Origin: Phycisphaerales bacterium
GTDB lineage: Bacteria > Planctomycetota > Phycisphaerae > UBA1845
Reading direction: 5' to 3'
DNA: 49,544 bases
Assembly: GCA_013140575.1 (NCBI GenBank)
Contig: JABFSN010000022.1
Span: 1 to 49,544, forward strand
Shown: in pieces, positions 1-10,005 of the stretch
Numbering within the stretch: the first letter of the stretch is position 1
How the letters are laid out: every line of letters begins with the position of its first letter
Program-made: the position numbers and the translations under genes
Notes under the pieces: model-generated
Databases searched by the model: none
The model's input: the letters and a program-made list of their open reading frames with translations, nothing else
Told to the model about the DNA's origin: nothing

Positions 1-1
1 G

Positions 2-394
2 GTCGAGGGATACCCGGTGTATGCGGTGCATCAGGACGCGATGGCGCCGATGGCGTTGTTCGCGGCGATGGATGCGTGCGGGGGGGATTACAGCGATGCG
101 ATCGTCCGGGGGGTGCAGTGGATGCTGTCGGCGCCGGAATTGATCGGCGGGTCGCTGATCGATCGGGAGGCGGACATCATCTGGCGGAAGGTGGCACGTC
201 ATGAGCCGGGGAAACTGTCGCGCGGGGCGCAGGCGCTGGCCAGCCGGGTGCATCGGTCGTTGCGCGTGCCGGGATTGGGGAAGATGTTTCGCGCCGGACG
301 CATCGATTATGAATCGCGGCCGTATCACATGGGGTGGATTCTGCACGCGTTTTCGCCGTCGCGGATGGAACAATGGCCGGTGACGCGGGCATGA
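2..394 (+). CDS. C-terminal part of an exopolysaccharide-locus protein, 5' truncated
   Basis: The reading frame is open from the first bases of the window, so the N-terminus lies outside it; about 130 residues are visible. They include GYPVYAVHQDAMAPMAL near the start and RIDYESRPYHMGWILHAF near the end. I recall similar C-termini in large proteins of exopolysaccharide loci, sometimes described as prenyltransferase or terpenoid-cyclase-like alpha/alpha toroids, but I cannot prove that family from this fragment. The stop codon overlaps the start of the WecG-type gene as ATGA, so the two are very likely translationally coupled. The locus context (WecG/TagA transferase, UDP-glucose dehydrogenase) supports a role in surface polysaccharide synthesis. 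Function is inferred only. Confidence 0.6.
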   Translation, partial: VEGYPVYAVHQDAMAPMALFAAMDACGGDYSDAIVRGVQWMLSAPELIGGSLIDREADIIWRKVARHEPGKLSRGAQALASRVHRSLRVPGLGKMFRAGRIDYESRPYHMGWILHAFSPSRMEQWPVTRA

Positions 395-1224
395 ACCCGA
401 CGATCACATGGGAGCGGAAGCCCTTGTTCGGCGTGCCGATCGATGGGTTGACGCTGGCGCAGGTTCTGGACCTGATCGACGAGACGATCCGCGCGCGCGG
501 GCGACTGCTGATCGGGGTGGTGAACGTGGCCAAGCTGGTAAACATGCGGCGGGACGCGTTGCTGCGTGATTCGGTTCTGTCGAGCGATGTGGTGTTGGCC
601 GACGGGGTGCCGGTGGTGTGGGCGATGCGGTTGTTACGGCGGCGAGTGCCGGAGCGGATCGCGGGCGTGGACTTGATGACGGCGATGCTGGAGCGGGGGA
701 ACACCAAGGGCCATCGGGTGTATTGCCTGGGGGCCACGGACGAAATCTCGCGGATCACGGTGGAGCGGTTTGGTGAACAATATCCCGGGGTGCGTATCGT
801 CGGCCGGCGGGACGGGTATTTCAAGAAGGAAGACGAGCCACAGGTGGCGGCGGAGATTAAGGCGGCGGGGGCGGACATATTGTTCGTGGCGATGAGCCCG
901 CCGAAGAAGGAGCAGTTTCTGGCGCGGTGGTTCGAGGAGATGGGCGTGCCGGTGTGTCACGGTGTGGGGGGGGCGTTCGACGTGATGGCCGGCAAGGTGA
1001 AACGGGCGCCGGAGTTGTGGCAGCGGGTGGGAATGGAATGGTTTTACCGGGTGTTGCAGGAGCCGCGGCGGATGTGGAAGCGGTACCTGGTGACGAATAC
1101 GCTGTTTTGCTGGATGATGATGGGGGAGCTGTTGCGGAGGGACAGAGGGACGAAGGGACATGGGGACGGAGGGGCGACGCGAAACGCTGAAAGCCTGAAA
1201 AGGGGAGAATCGATCCACAGATGA
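391..1224 (+). CDS. WecG/TagA/CpsF family glycosyltransferase (GT26)
   Basis: 277 residues. The family transfers a sugar, typically N-acetylmannosamine(uronic acid), onto an undecaprenyl-diphosphate-linked sugar in enterobacterial common antigen, teichoic acid or exopolysaccharide synthesis at the inner face of the membrane. Visible family blocks are NVAKLVN, LADGVPVVWA (containing the conserved Asp), AMSPPKKEQF, GVGGAFDVMAGKVKRAP and EWFYRVLQEPRR. I chose the ATG that overlaps the preceding stop codon (ATGA); an upstream in-frame ATG at 334 would lie inside the preceding gene. The natural fold seems to end near MMMGELLRR. The last 25-30 residues are encoded by an intergenic-type purine-rich repeat, so the original stop appears to have been lost or replaced. 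Acceptor and donor sugars cannot be told. Confidence 0.9.
   Translation: MNPTITWERKPLFGVPIDGLTLAQVLDLIDETIRARGRLLIGVVNVAKLVNMRRDALLRDSVLSSDVVLADGVPVVWAMRLLRRRVPERIAGVDLMTAMLERGNTKGHRVYCLGATDEISRITVERFGEQYPGVRIVGRRDGYFKKEDEPQVAAEIKAAGADILFVAMSPPKKEQFLARWFEEMGVPVCHGVGGAFDVMAGKVKRAPELWQRVGMEWFYRVLQEPRRMWKRYLVTNTLFCWMMMGELLRRDRGTKGHGDGGATRNAESLKRGESIHR
1139..1205. repeat. purine-rich GGGACGAAGGGAC / GAAAGCCTGAAAAGG repeat, read into the WecG C-terminus
   Basis: A run of short near-repeats (GAGGGACAGAGGGACGAAGG, then CGCGAAACGCTGAAAGCC). It resembles the material after the stop codons at 2667 and 8421 (GGAAGGGACGGAGGGACGAAG, GAAAGGCGAAAGGCGAAACG). Here it is translated as the tail of the glycosyltransferase. 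Confidence 0.55.
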
Positions 1225-1340
1225 CACAGAGGGGCACAGATTGAGATGGGGATAGTCAGCGAATCCATCTGTGCTATGCTGTGAAATCTGTGGATTGAAT
1301 TCCGGGTTTCGGCGAGATCCGTGGATCGAACTGCGGGTAT
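1212..1340. repeat. ATCTGTG-type interspersed repeat arranged as an inverted pair
   Basis: The left half reads GATCCACAGATGACACAG...GCACAGATT and the right half ATCTGTGCTATGCTGTGAAATC then TGTGGATTGAATTC, so the halves can pair into a long imperfect hairpin. Related copies lie at about 8474-8580 and 14993-15027. It fills the gap between the glycosyltransferase and the UDP-glucose dehydrogenase. Confidence 0.7.
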
Positions 1341-1356
1341 GGAAGGATAGAAGATC

Positions 1357-2667
1357 ATGCGGGTCACGGTTGCCGGGTCGGGGTATGTGGGGTTGGTGCT
1401 GGGGGCGTGTCTGGCGGACACGGGGAACGATGTCATCGGGTACGACATCGACGCGGAGAAGGTCCGCACGCTGAACGAGGGGAAGAACCCCATTTTCGAG
1501 CCGGGGCTGACCGAGTTGTTGGTCAACGGCCTTCAACACAAGCGGCTGCACTTCACGACGAACATCAAGGACGCGATCGACCACGCGCAGGTGGTGTTCA
1601 TCGCCATCGGGACGGCGCCGCGGCCGGACGGGTCGGCCGACCTGTCGGGGATCGAGGCATTCGCGTGGGACATGGCTACGGTAACGAGCCGGCCCATGAC
1701 GGTGGCGATCAAGAGCACGGTGCCGGTGGGGACGTGCGAGCGGGTGGAAAAACTGATCAACGAGAAGTGCGCCCACGCGGTACACGTGGTGAGCAACCCC
1801 GAATTCCTGAAGGAGGGATCGGCCGTTTTTGATTTTCAGCGGCCGGACCGGGTGGTGATCGGATTTGAACATGCTTATTCGGGCGAATTGATCCGCGAAT
1901 TGTACGGGCCGTACGTGCGGAATCAGCGGCCGATCCTGATGATGCCACGACGGGCGGCGGAGATGGCCAAGTACGCGTGCAACGGGATCCTGGCGTCGCG
2001 GATCAGCTTCATCAACGAGATCGCGGCGTTGTGCGAGGCGTGCGAAGTGGATGTGGACGACGTGCGGCGGGTGATGGGGACGGACCAGCGGATCGGGTTT
2101 CAGTTTCTGTATCCGGGGGCGGGTTACGGCGGTAGTTGCTTCCCGAAGGATGTGCGGGCGCTGGTGCATACGGCCAAGACGGTGGACGTGGCCAGCCGAA
2201 TGCTGTCGTCGACGCACGAGACGAATGAATCGCAGAAGCGGGTGCTGTTCGCCAAGATTCAAAAGCGGATGGGGGATTTGAAGGGCAAGACATTCGCGCT
2301 ATGGGGAATCGCGTTCAAGCCCAATACGGACGACATCCGCGAGGCGCCGGCGCTGACGCTGATCCGGCAGTTGAAAGAGGCCGGCGCCGCGGTGCGGGCG
2401 CACGATCCGGAGGCGTTAGTCCACTTGAAGAAGGAATTCAAGGACGGGGTGGTCTATTGCGACGACAATTATGACGCGTTGAAGGGGGCGGACGCATTGG
2501 TGATTTGCACGGAATGGAACGAGTTCCGCAGTCCGGATTTCGACCGCATCCGTTCGACGTTGAAACAACCGCTGGTCTTCGACGGGCGGAATTTGTACGA
2601 GCCGAGTTCGATGCGCCGGTCGGGGCTGGAGTACCATGCGATCGGCAAGCCGGTGGTGAAGGGGTAG
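1357..2667 (+). CDS. ugd: UDP-glucose 6-dehydrogenase
   Basis: 436 residues, normal for the family. It oxidises UDP-glucose to UDP-glucuronate with two NAD+ in the cytoplasm, supplying the acidic sugar for surface polysaccharides. Visible features: N-terminal Rossmann motif AGSGYVG (residues 6-12), the STVPVGT segment (120-126), NPEFLKEGSA (148-156), the conserved Lys region AEMAKYACN, and the catalytic Cys in GYGGSCFPKD (Cys261), followed by the C-terminal UDP-binding Rossmann half with WGIAFKPNTDDIREAPAL. The ATG at 1357 is preceded by GGAAGGATAG as ribosome-binding site. It follows the WecG-type transferase on the same strand, which fits a polysaccharide locus. GDP-mannose dehydrogenase is a close relative, but the motifs fit UDP-glucose dehydrogenase better. 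Confidence 0.96.
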   Translation: MRVTVAGSGYVGLVLGACLADTGNDVIGYDIDAEKVRTLNEGKNPIFEPGLTELLVNGLQHKRLHFTTNIKDAIDHAQVVFIAIGTAPRPDGSADLSGIEAFAWDMATVTSRPMTVAIKSTVPVGTCERVEKLINEKCAHAVHVVSNPEFLKEGSAVFDFQRPDRVVIGFEHAYSGELIRELYGPYVRNQRPILMMPRRAAEMAKYACNGILASRISFINEIAALCEACEVDVDDVRRVMGTDQRIGFQFLYPGAGYGGSCFPKDVRALVHTAKTVDVASRMLSSTHETNESQKRVLFAKIQKRMGDLKGKTFALWGIAFKPNTDDIREAPALTLIRQLKEAGAAVRAHDPEALVHLKKEFKDGVVYCDDNYDALKGADALVICTEWNEFRSPDFDRIRSTLKQPLVFDGRNLYEPSSMRRSGLEYHAIGKPVVKG

Positions 2668-2735
2668 AAAGGCGAAAGGCGAAACGTCGAAAGGCGAAAT
2701 AGGAAGGGACGGAGGGACGAAGAAAGGCGCGGCGG
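2665..2735. repeat. GAAAGGCGAAAGGCG repeat starting at the ugd stop codon
   Basis: Immediately after the TAG the sequence reads GAAAGGCGAAAGGCGAAACG, TCGAAAGGCGAAATAGG and GGGACGGAGGGACGAAGAAAGG. The same unit starts at the stop codon of the lipoprotein at 8421 and recurs at 8600-8620. Confidence 0.6.
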
Positions 2736-2741
2736 GTCGTA

Positions 2742-2972
2742 ATGATGAACTGGCAGGATTACATTGAAGTGAAGCCCGAGGTGGCGCTGGGGAAGCCGGT
2801 GTTCAAGGACACGCGGCTGACGGTGGAATTCGTTCTGGAGAGAATGGGGGACGGGGCGACGGCGGAGGACCTGATCGACAATTACGTGGGTTTGACGCCG
2901 GAACACATCCGGGCCGCGACGGCGTACGCGGCCGCCGTGCTGCGCCGCGATGAACTGGTCTACTCGACGTGA
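2742..2972 (+). CDS. DUF433 antitoxin-like protein
   Basis: 76 residues with the DUF433 signature: YIEVKPEVALGKPVFKDTRLTVEFVLERMGDG, then AEDLIDNYVGLTPEHIRAATAYAA. DUF433 proteins carry a winged-helix-like fold and are usually the antitoxin partner of a PIN-like DUF5615 toxin encoded directly downstream. Here the downstream frame starts with a GTG that overlaps this gene's TGA, exactly the usual arrangement, but that toxin is broken. The start is ATG 2742 or 2745; neither has a strong ribosome-binding site. The gene itself looks intact, so it may be an orphan antitoxin. Confidence 0.85.
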   Translation: MMNWQDYIEVKPEVALGKPVFKDTRLTVEFVLERMGDGATAEDLIDNYVGLTPEHIRAATAYAAAVLRRDELVYST

Positions 2973-3388
2973 AACTTCTCGCCAACGCACACGTCAGCCG
3001 TGCGATTCTCGAATTCCTGAAGTCGCAAGCACTACAACGCCATGAGCGGGTCTCCGGTCATGGCTTCTTTCGCCCCGCTGGGGCTGGTTTTGCGTCGGGG
3101 ACAATTCCGGGGGTGTCGTCCGCTGTCGCGGACGACACCCCCGGCTATTGACTGCCGCCCCTTCGGGGCTACTGACTATCGCCCCTTTGGGCAACGCCGT
3201 GAACTGAGCGCCCGAAACGCGTTTGAACGCAGGTAGCGCCCGCAGGTTTCGACGCCGAAACGGGTTCGACCGCTCGCCCCGCGATTCTGAAAGAGCATTG
3301 GTCGGCGGTCGAACGGAGCGCGGTCGGGCACTTCGTGGTGGTGACTAACCGCCGCGTGCGGCGGTCGCCGCTTCCGCCCACGACCTAA
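2969..3388 (+). pseudogene. Disrupted DUF5615-like (PIN-like) toxin
   Basis: The 5' part encodes MKLLANAHVSRAILEFLKSQ, a typical DUF5615 N-terminus. After about 20 codons the sequence turns into a palindromic intergenic repeat (about 3071-3192) that carries in-frame stops. Towards the end the same frame resumes as DAETGSTARPAILKEHWSAV followed by GHFVVVTNRRVRRSPLP and TAA at 3386-3388, which matches the usual end of this toxin family. The two remnants therefore flank an inserted or substituted repeat and most of the middle of the protein is missing. Start GTG overlaps the antitoxin stop. Inferred to be non-functional. Confidence 0.7.
3071..3192. repeat. Three-palindrome repeat (CGCCCCGCTGGGGCTG family), copy 1
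   Basis: Contains CCCCGCTGGGG, then GGGGGTGTCGTCC/GGACGACACCCCC as a 13-base stem, then GCCCCTTCGGGGC and CGCCCCTTTGGGC. The order and flanking words (CCCCCGGCTATTGACTG, CGCCCC) recur at 43848-43950. This copy lies inside the broken toxin gene. Confidence 0.7.
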
Positions 3389-3410
3389 TGCGTGCCGTCA
3401 TCCTGCGTGC

Positions 3411-3506
3411 CTACCGGCTTCCACTCAGCCGATGGACGGGAAATCCAACGCGGCGTAACGCGGCGACGACCTTTCGATAGGACAGTTGACGGGGCAGCTT
3501 GCTCAA
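3411..3506 (-). pseudogene. Truncated hicA toxin remnant
   Basis: The minus-strand frame reads SKLPRQLSYRKVVAALRRVG then FPVHRLSGSR and stops after 31 codons. This is the N-terminal third of a HicA mRNA interferase (KLPRLSG..V..AL...GF......GSH). The catalytic His expected right after GS is replaced by Arg and the rest of the protein is absent. The TTG start overlaps the TGA that would end hicB if its internal stop were read through, the normal hicBA spacing. Inferred to be inactive. Confidence 0.65.
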
Positions 3507-3724
3507 CGCCCGACCACGCTCAGCTCGACGACCTCGCGCACTGTCTCGGTGGGGACGGGTCGGTGGTGCTCGATTAGCGTTTCGATTTACAGCGCGATCG
3601 CTTCCCTGATGTTGCGCATGACTTCGCGCTTGGTTCGCCCCTGGGACGTACACCCGCGAAGGGCAGGGACGTGCGCGACGATCATCCCAGTCGGATCACG
3701 TTCGAGTATGACGGTGTAGTGCAT
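3503..3724 (-). pseudogene. hicB antitoxin with an in-frame nonsense codon
   Basis: From ATG 3724 the frame gives MHYTVILERDPTGMIVAHVP, ALRGCTSQGRTKREVM and NIREAIAL, a HicB N-domain, then TAA at 3587-3589. Beyond that stop the same frame continues IETLIEHHRPVPTETVREVV to TGA at 3503, just as an intact HicB would end. A single base change of a tyrosine codon to TAA explains it. Together with the shortened hicA this is a decayed hicBA module; an intact one lies at 19315-19739. Confidence 0.7.
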
Positions 3725-3835
3725 GGATTGCCGTTCTCCACGTTTTTGAACATAACCAAATCTGTGCCGTCCATCCAGTCCATCAATCGTCCGCTCTTGC
3801 GCCGCTACGCTTCGGTGTGAACCGCACGCTGAAGA

Positions 3836-3945
3836 CACGGGCAAGCGAGTACGCTTGCCCGTGCCACCCAAAAGAGCGTGCCACCCAAGAAAGCGTGCCA
3901 TCCCAAACCGGGTGCAAGCCATAAAAGCGTGCCACCCGGATCACA
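3836..3945. repeat. GCCCGTGCCACC repeat cluster with a 12-base hairpin
   Basis: CACGGGCAAGCG and CGCTTGCCCGTG (3836-3863) form a perfect 12-base stem with an AGTA loop, followed by three imperfect GCGTGCCACCC units. Related words occur at 16793-16923 and 23921-23959. It lies between decayed hicB and the pyrophosphatase; there is no T-run, so I do not call it a terminator. Confidence 0.6.
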
Positions 3946-3961
3946 GGGCGCGGCGGAGCGG

Positions 3962-6469
<2,508 letters not shown>

Positions 6470-6990
6470 CGTCAAGGAATCTCCGTGGTTAAAGGGGTTC
6501 GACATTCGATCGTGGTCCATGCCTGTCACGAGCCCGCTCCTGTTTCGTTCGGGGTATCCACCGCCGCGGCGATGCGCGCACACCCATCACCGCCGAGTCC
6601 AACATGCTCGTCACCGTCTACGAACGAGATCGGTGGAAGCGATCGCCGGTCCCTTCGCGCCATGGGCCGGCCCACGCATCGGCAACCGTGGTTGACGGTC
6701 GATTGCCCGACCGCCAACGCCGATGGTGCCGGGAAGTTAGCGACCGGGCGTCCAAGATGCAATATCGGCAGGTTGCCGCGGCCGGTTGGGTTTATCGGAC
6801 GGGGCGGGCGGAGCAGCGGCACGGTCGCGGTCGTCGGGCGGTCGTCGGTCGGAGGGAGGCGAATTGCGAGAAGTCCAGTAAAATAGCACTTGGGATCGGA
6901 GGGTGCATCGGTTACACTGCAGGGTCGGAGGTTTCGCGGGGACGGGGTGCGCGCCGATTGGGCCGCGCGAGCATAGATCGGACGAGGATC
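6470..6990. other. Divergent intergenic region between hppA and the lipoprotein gene
   Basis: About 520 bases between divergent genes. Apart from one promoter-like sequence on the plus strand I see nothing convincing; frames crossing it have no recognisable protein similarity. Confidence 0.4.
6890..6918 (+). promoter_or_regulatory. Candidate sigma70-type promoter of the lipoprotein gene
   Basis: TTGGGA (6890-6895) and TACACT (6913-6918) with a 17-base spacer, about 72 bases upstream of the ATG at 6991. Pattern match only. Confidence 0.3.
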
Positions 6991-8421
6991 ATGGGGCGGA
7001 GGACGGCCTTGATTCAACGAGGGATCGTATCGGGTGGGTGTGGGCGATGGATCGCCATGGTTTTGGCCGTCGGCGTATTTCCGGCGTTGCACGGCTGCCC
7101 GGCGGCATCGCCCGGGGCGGGCGCGGACGATGGCGCCGGTCAGCCGGTTCCGGGGGATGGCGATTCATCCAACGGGATCGACGTGGGCGAGCCGGATCCG
7201 AACGGCGACGGGAACGACGATTCCACGGTTGATGGCGCGATCGCGGACGGCACGTATGGCGGGATGGCGAAGCGGACGGTGACGCTGATGACGCCGGAGA
7301 ACACGATCGAGGCCGCCGAGGCAACGGATATACGGGTCATCGTTGAGGTCACGGAGGGACGGCTGGCGACGGTGCGGTTCGGGTCGGGAACGCTGGGGGT
7401 GTTCGACAAGTGGACGCTGGAGGCCGGCGAGAGCGTGGCGGTGATTCAGGCGGTGGGGCGGTTTTCGGTGGATGTGAACCGGATTCTGGTGGTGGCGGGG
7501 GAGCGTTCGGTCGCGTTCACGTCGCTGGGATCGCTGGCGGAAGAGGCGGACCAGCCGGCGTCGATTGCGAACGGGAACGGGATGATCACCATCGCGGGGG
7601 TGGATGGCGGCGTGTCGTTCATGTTGCAGGATGAATTGTCGTACATGTCGGGGCCGTTGTCGGGTCGCCGGCAGATCGAATCGATCGAGGGCACGCTGGA
7701 GGAGATGGAGCCGATTGCGGTCGCGGAAGACGACGCGACCGACGAGAGCACCGGTGACGACGTCGACGAGGATCCGAACGGCGAAGGCGACGTGCTTCCA
7801 ATCGTGGCGCAGGCGGCGGACGTGGCCGTGGATGGGACGCAGACGCTGCCGGGGGGCGTGGTGGTGCCCTTCGTGGGCATGAGAACGACGGAGGAGCTGA
7901 CCGAGACGATCACGAATCCCGAAGGGGAACCGCTGAACATCGTGGAGGAGCAATTCGTCCGGGAGATCGAACTGGCCGACGGAACGGTGGTGACGGAGAC
8001 GAGCGTTGAGCGGACGTATCTGTCGTACGATGAAAACGGCGGCGGGGTGGTCCGGGGCTATCAGGAGGATGGAGTTGACCGGTTCATCGTCAGCCCCGCG
8101 GAGGGTGTGCCCGGGACCATTGACTCACGGATCGGGGCGACGCGCTCGTACACCGCGACGTACAACGACGGGACGGTGGAGACGCTGGACCAGACGGTGA
8201 CGGGGACGGCCGAACTGGTGATGAGCGACGGAGTGGTGACGGCGTTCGTGTCGACGGTGCACGTGGAGCGTAATCACCCGAACGGGCGGCGGCAGATCGT
8301 GGACATGACGGTGTGGTTCCGGCGGGTGCTGGGCGTGGTGCAGCGGCACGTCAACGGGTCGGTGTTCGAGCCGGACGGCTCGGTGCGGACGCTGGTGTTT
8401 GACGAGGTGTTGGCACCGTAG
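6991..8421 (+). CDS. Hypothetical secreted lipoprotein
   Basis: 476 residues from ATG 6991 (GAGG upstream). The N-terminus has basic residues, a hydrophobic run WIAMVLAVGVFPAL and lipobox LHGC, so it is predicted to be lipid-anchored. An acidic, low-complexity linker follows (GDGDSSNGIDVGEPDPNGDG). The rest looks beta-rich with regularly spaced Val/Thr/Gly segments and a second acidic stretch (EDDATDESTGDDVDEDPNGE) in the middle. I recognise no catalytic motif. The gene ends directly at a GAAAGGCGAAAGGCG repeat. Confidence 0.8.
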   Translation: MGRRTALIQRGIVSGGCGRWIAMVLAVGVFPALHGCPAASPGAGADDGAGQPVPGDGDSSNGIDVGEPDPNGDGNDDSTVDGAIADGTYGGMAKRTVTLMTPENTIEAAEATDIRVIVEVTEGRLATVRFGSGTLGVFDKWTLEAGESVAVIQAVGRFSVDVNRILVVAGERSVAFTSLGSLAEEADQPASIANGNGMITIAGVDGGVSFMLQDELSYMSGPLSGRRQIESIEGTLEEMEPIAVAEDDATDESTGDDVDEDPNGEGDVLPIVAQAADVAVDGTQTLPGGVVVPFVGMRTTEELTETITNPEGEPLNIVEEQFVREIELADGTVVTETSVERTYLSYDENGGGVVRGYQEDGVDRFIVSPAEGVPGTIDSRIGATRSYTATYNDGTVETLDQTVTGTAELVMSDGVVTAFVSTVHVERNHPNGRRQIVDMTVWFRRVLGVVQRHVNGSVFEPDGSVRTLVFDEVLAP

Positions 8422-8625
8422 CGAGGAAAGGCGAAAGGCGAAACGTCGAAACATCGAAACGGCAAAGGAAGAACGAAGAACAGCCACAGAGGACACAGAG
8501 AAACACAGAGAGAAGTAAGCAAGGCGAGCGGTGCGTACCATGTAATCTGTGTCAATCTGTGAAATCTGTGGATTGATTTTTCTTGAGGGGCCGCGGAGGG
8601 AAACGGCGAAAGGCGAAACCAGGAG
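8422..8625. repeat. Composite repeat: GAAAGGCG units plus inverted ATCTGTG units
   Basis: 8424-8470 holds GGAAAGGCGAAAGGCGAAAC and related units. 8474-8515 (CCACAGAGGACACAGAGAAA) faces 8540-8576 (AATCTGTGTCAATCTGTG then AAATCTGTGGATTGA), so the two can pair. A last GGCGAAAGGCGAAACC sits at 8606-8621. It fills the gap between the convergent lipoprotein and pyrE genes. Confidence 0.7.
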
Positions 8626-8667
8626 AGTCGTTTTGGCGGGATCGCGGCAGGCGCGGGGCTGATCATT

Positions 8668-9195
8668 TCAAGAGGGGCCGATTCCCAGGTCGGCCGTCGT
8701 AAACAGCGATTCAAATCGGAAGCCGGCGGATTCGATGTTCTGACGGGCGCCTTCGCGGCGGTCGATGACGGCCACGATGCGCTCGACGGAAGCGCCGGCG
8801 TCGGTGATGGCTGTGGCGGCTTCGAGGACCTGTCCGCCGGTGGTGGCGATGTCCTCGACGAGCAGCACGCGGTCGCCCTTCTTGAGAACCCCCTCGAACA
8901 GGTTGGACGTGCCGTAGTCCTTCTTCGCGTTACGGACGATGATGAACGGCTTGCCGGTGGCCAGCGACGTGGCCGCCGCGAGGGCGACGCCGCCGAGTTC
9001 CGCGCCGGCGATCAGCGTAGTGGTCGAACCGGCGTGTTCGGCGAAGAGGCGGCCCAACGCGGCGAGTATTACGGGTTGGGTCTCGAACCGGTATTTGTCG
9101 AGATAGTAGGTGCTCTTCCGACCGGAACGGAGGGTGAAATCACCCTCGAGGTAAGCGGCCGACTTGATCATGCGGGCGAGTTCAGCGCGGTCCAT
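8668..9195 (-). CDS. pyrE: Orotate phosphoribosyltransferase
   Basis: 175 residues. It joins orotate and PRPP to make OMP in de novo pyrimidine synthesis, in the cytoplasm. The PRPP-binding motif VLLVEDIATTGGQ (residues 110-122) is complete. Also visible are GDFTLRSGRKSTYYLDKY near the N-terminus, typical of PyrE, GAELGGVALA, and the RNAKKDYGT loop. The C-terminal end is short (SLFTTADLGIGPS), as in many PyrE. ATG 9195 is used; GGAGAATTCCCAAA lies upstream as a possible ribosome-binding site. It stands alone, with no other pyr gene in the window. Confidence 0.95.
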   Translation of the reverse strand: MDRAELARMIKSAAYLEGDFTLRSGRKSTYYLDKYRFETQPVILAALGRLFAEHAGSTTTLIAGAELGGVALAAATSLATGKPFIIVRNAKKDYGTSNLFEGVLKKGDRVLLVEDIATTGGQVLEAATAITDAGASVERIVAVIDRREGARQNIESAGFRFESLFTTADLGIGPS

Positions 9196-9402
9196 TTTGG
9201 GAATTCTCCAACGACGCCGTGGAGTATATACGTGAAGCGATCGCGGAAATAAAGGGACCCGGGCGAGATAGTCACACGCGATGGATTACGCGGAGAATGT
9301 TGGAATCGGGGGAAGGGCCTCTCGCGCCAGGAGACACGATCGTGCTGAACGCCATCGGCGAGGAAAAAAGGCGCGGGATCGGACGCGGTGACCAGCGGGT
9401 TC

Positions 9403-9521
9403 CGTCCGCCCTCCGGGCGGCGGTAATGGAGGGGTTGTTCTCCAGGGACTGAAGTCCCTGGCTAAAATCGTGCGCCCTCCGGGCGAAGATTCGCGCGTCG
9501 TGATGGAATCGGTTTCCCTAT
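9403..9521 (+). repeat. REP-like three-palindrome element, copy A
   Basis: Order: CCGCCCTCCGGGCGG, then after about 25 bases CCAGGGACTGAAGTCCCTGG, then GCTAAAATCGT and CGCCCTCCGGGCG. The 3' tail TGATGGAATCGGTTTCCC is shared with copy D at 22827-22946. It ends close to the stop codon of the minus-strand gene at 9535. The 200 bases before it (9196-9402) show no gene I can support. Confidence 0.8.
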
Positions 9522-9534
9522 TGCGCGCTTCTGA

Positions 9535-10005
9535 TTAGTGTTTATTTGTGGCGGGTCTGGACGTGGCGGGCGATGACGCGGCGGGCACCGGCGGGCCGAA
9601 CAGTTCGGCGCGGAGGGCGCTTAGCGTTTTGGTGTGCTTCTCGGCGTCGGCGCCGTAACGCACGTGGCGCAGGTTCCAGCGGTGGGCGTGGTCATCGAAG
9701 ATCACGGGGCTGAGCAGGATAACGGTGGGGTGTTCCAGATCGAGGTCAGTCGAGATTCGGCGCAGCAGATCGCGCTGCACGACGGACAGATCCAACTGCC
9801 GGATGATTTCGAGAAACAGTTTGCTGGGCAGATGAAACCGGGTCGGCTCGGCGCGACGGGCCTGGAAGCGGTAGATTGCCGCCAGCGCCGTCGAGACGGC
9901 GATGAGTCCGAGCACGAGGTAGAAGAGGATTTCGACCGACCCGCCGGACCGCATCGTGTCGCGGAACGCCTCCCACGGGGCCTGGGCGAACGGCAGGCGA
10001 ATCAT
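9535..10005 (-). CDS. Hypothetical membrane protein
   Basis: 156 residues with one membrane segment near residues 25-45 (EILFYLVLGLIAVSTALAAI). After it comes a soluble domain containing KLFLEIIRQLDLSVVQRDLL and HPTVILLSPVIFDD, and an Ala/Ser/Pro-rich C-terminal tail. The start overlaps the stop of the HEAT-repeat gene (positions 10002-10005), so the two are very likely co-translated. I do not recognise the family; the domain may assist the HEAT protein at the membrane, which is a guess from coupling only. Confidence 0.75.
   Translation of the reverse strand: MIRLPFAQAPWEAFRDTMRSGGSVEILFYLVLGLIAVSTALAAIYRFQARRAEPTRFHLPSKLFLEIIRQLDLSVVQRDLLRRISTDLDLEHPTVILLSPVIFDDHAHRWNLRHVRYGADAEKHTKTLSALRAELFGPPVPAASSPATSRPATNKH

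Noticed and set aside
634-2262. 542-codon minus-strand open frame
   Set aside because: It lies opposite the WecG-type and ugd genes and gives an Arg/His/Pro-rich translation without similarity; a composition artefact.
9219-9452. 77-codon plus-strand frame upstream of pyrE
   Set aside because: It runs into REP-like element A and shows no family similarity; kept as non-coding.
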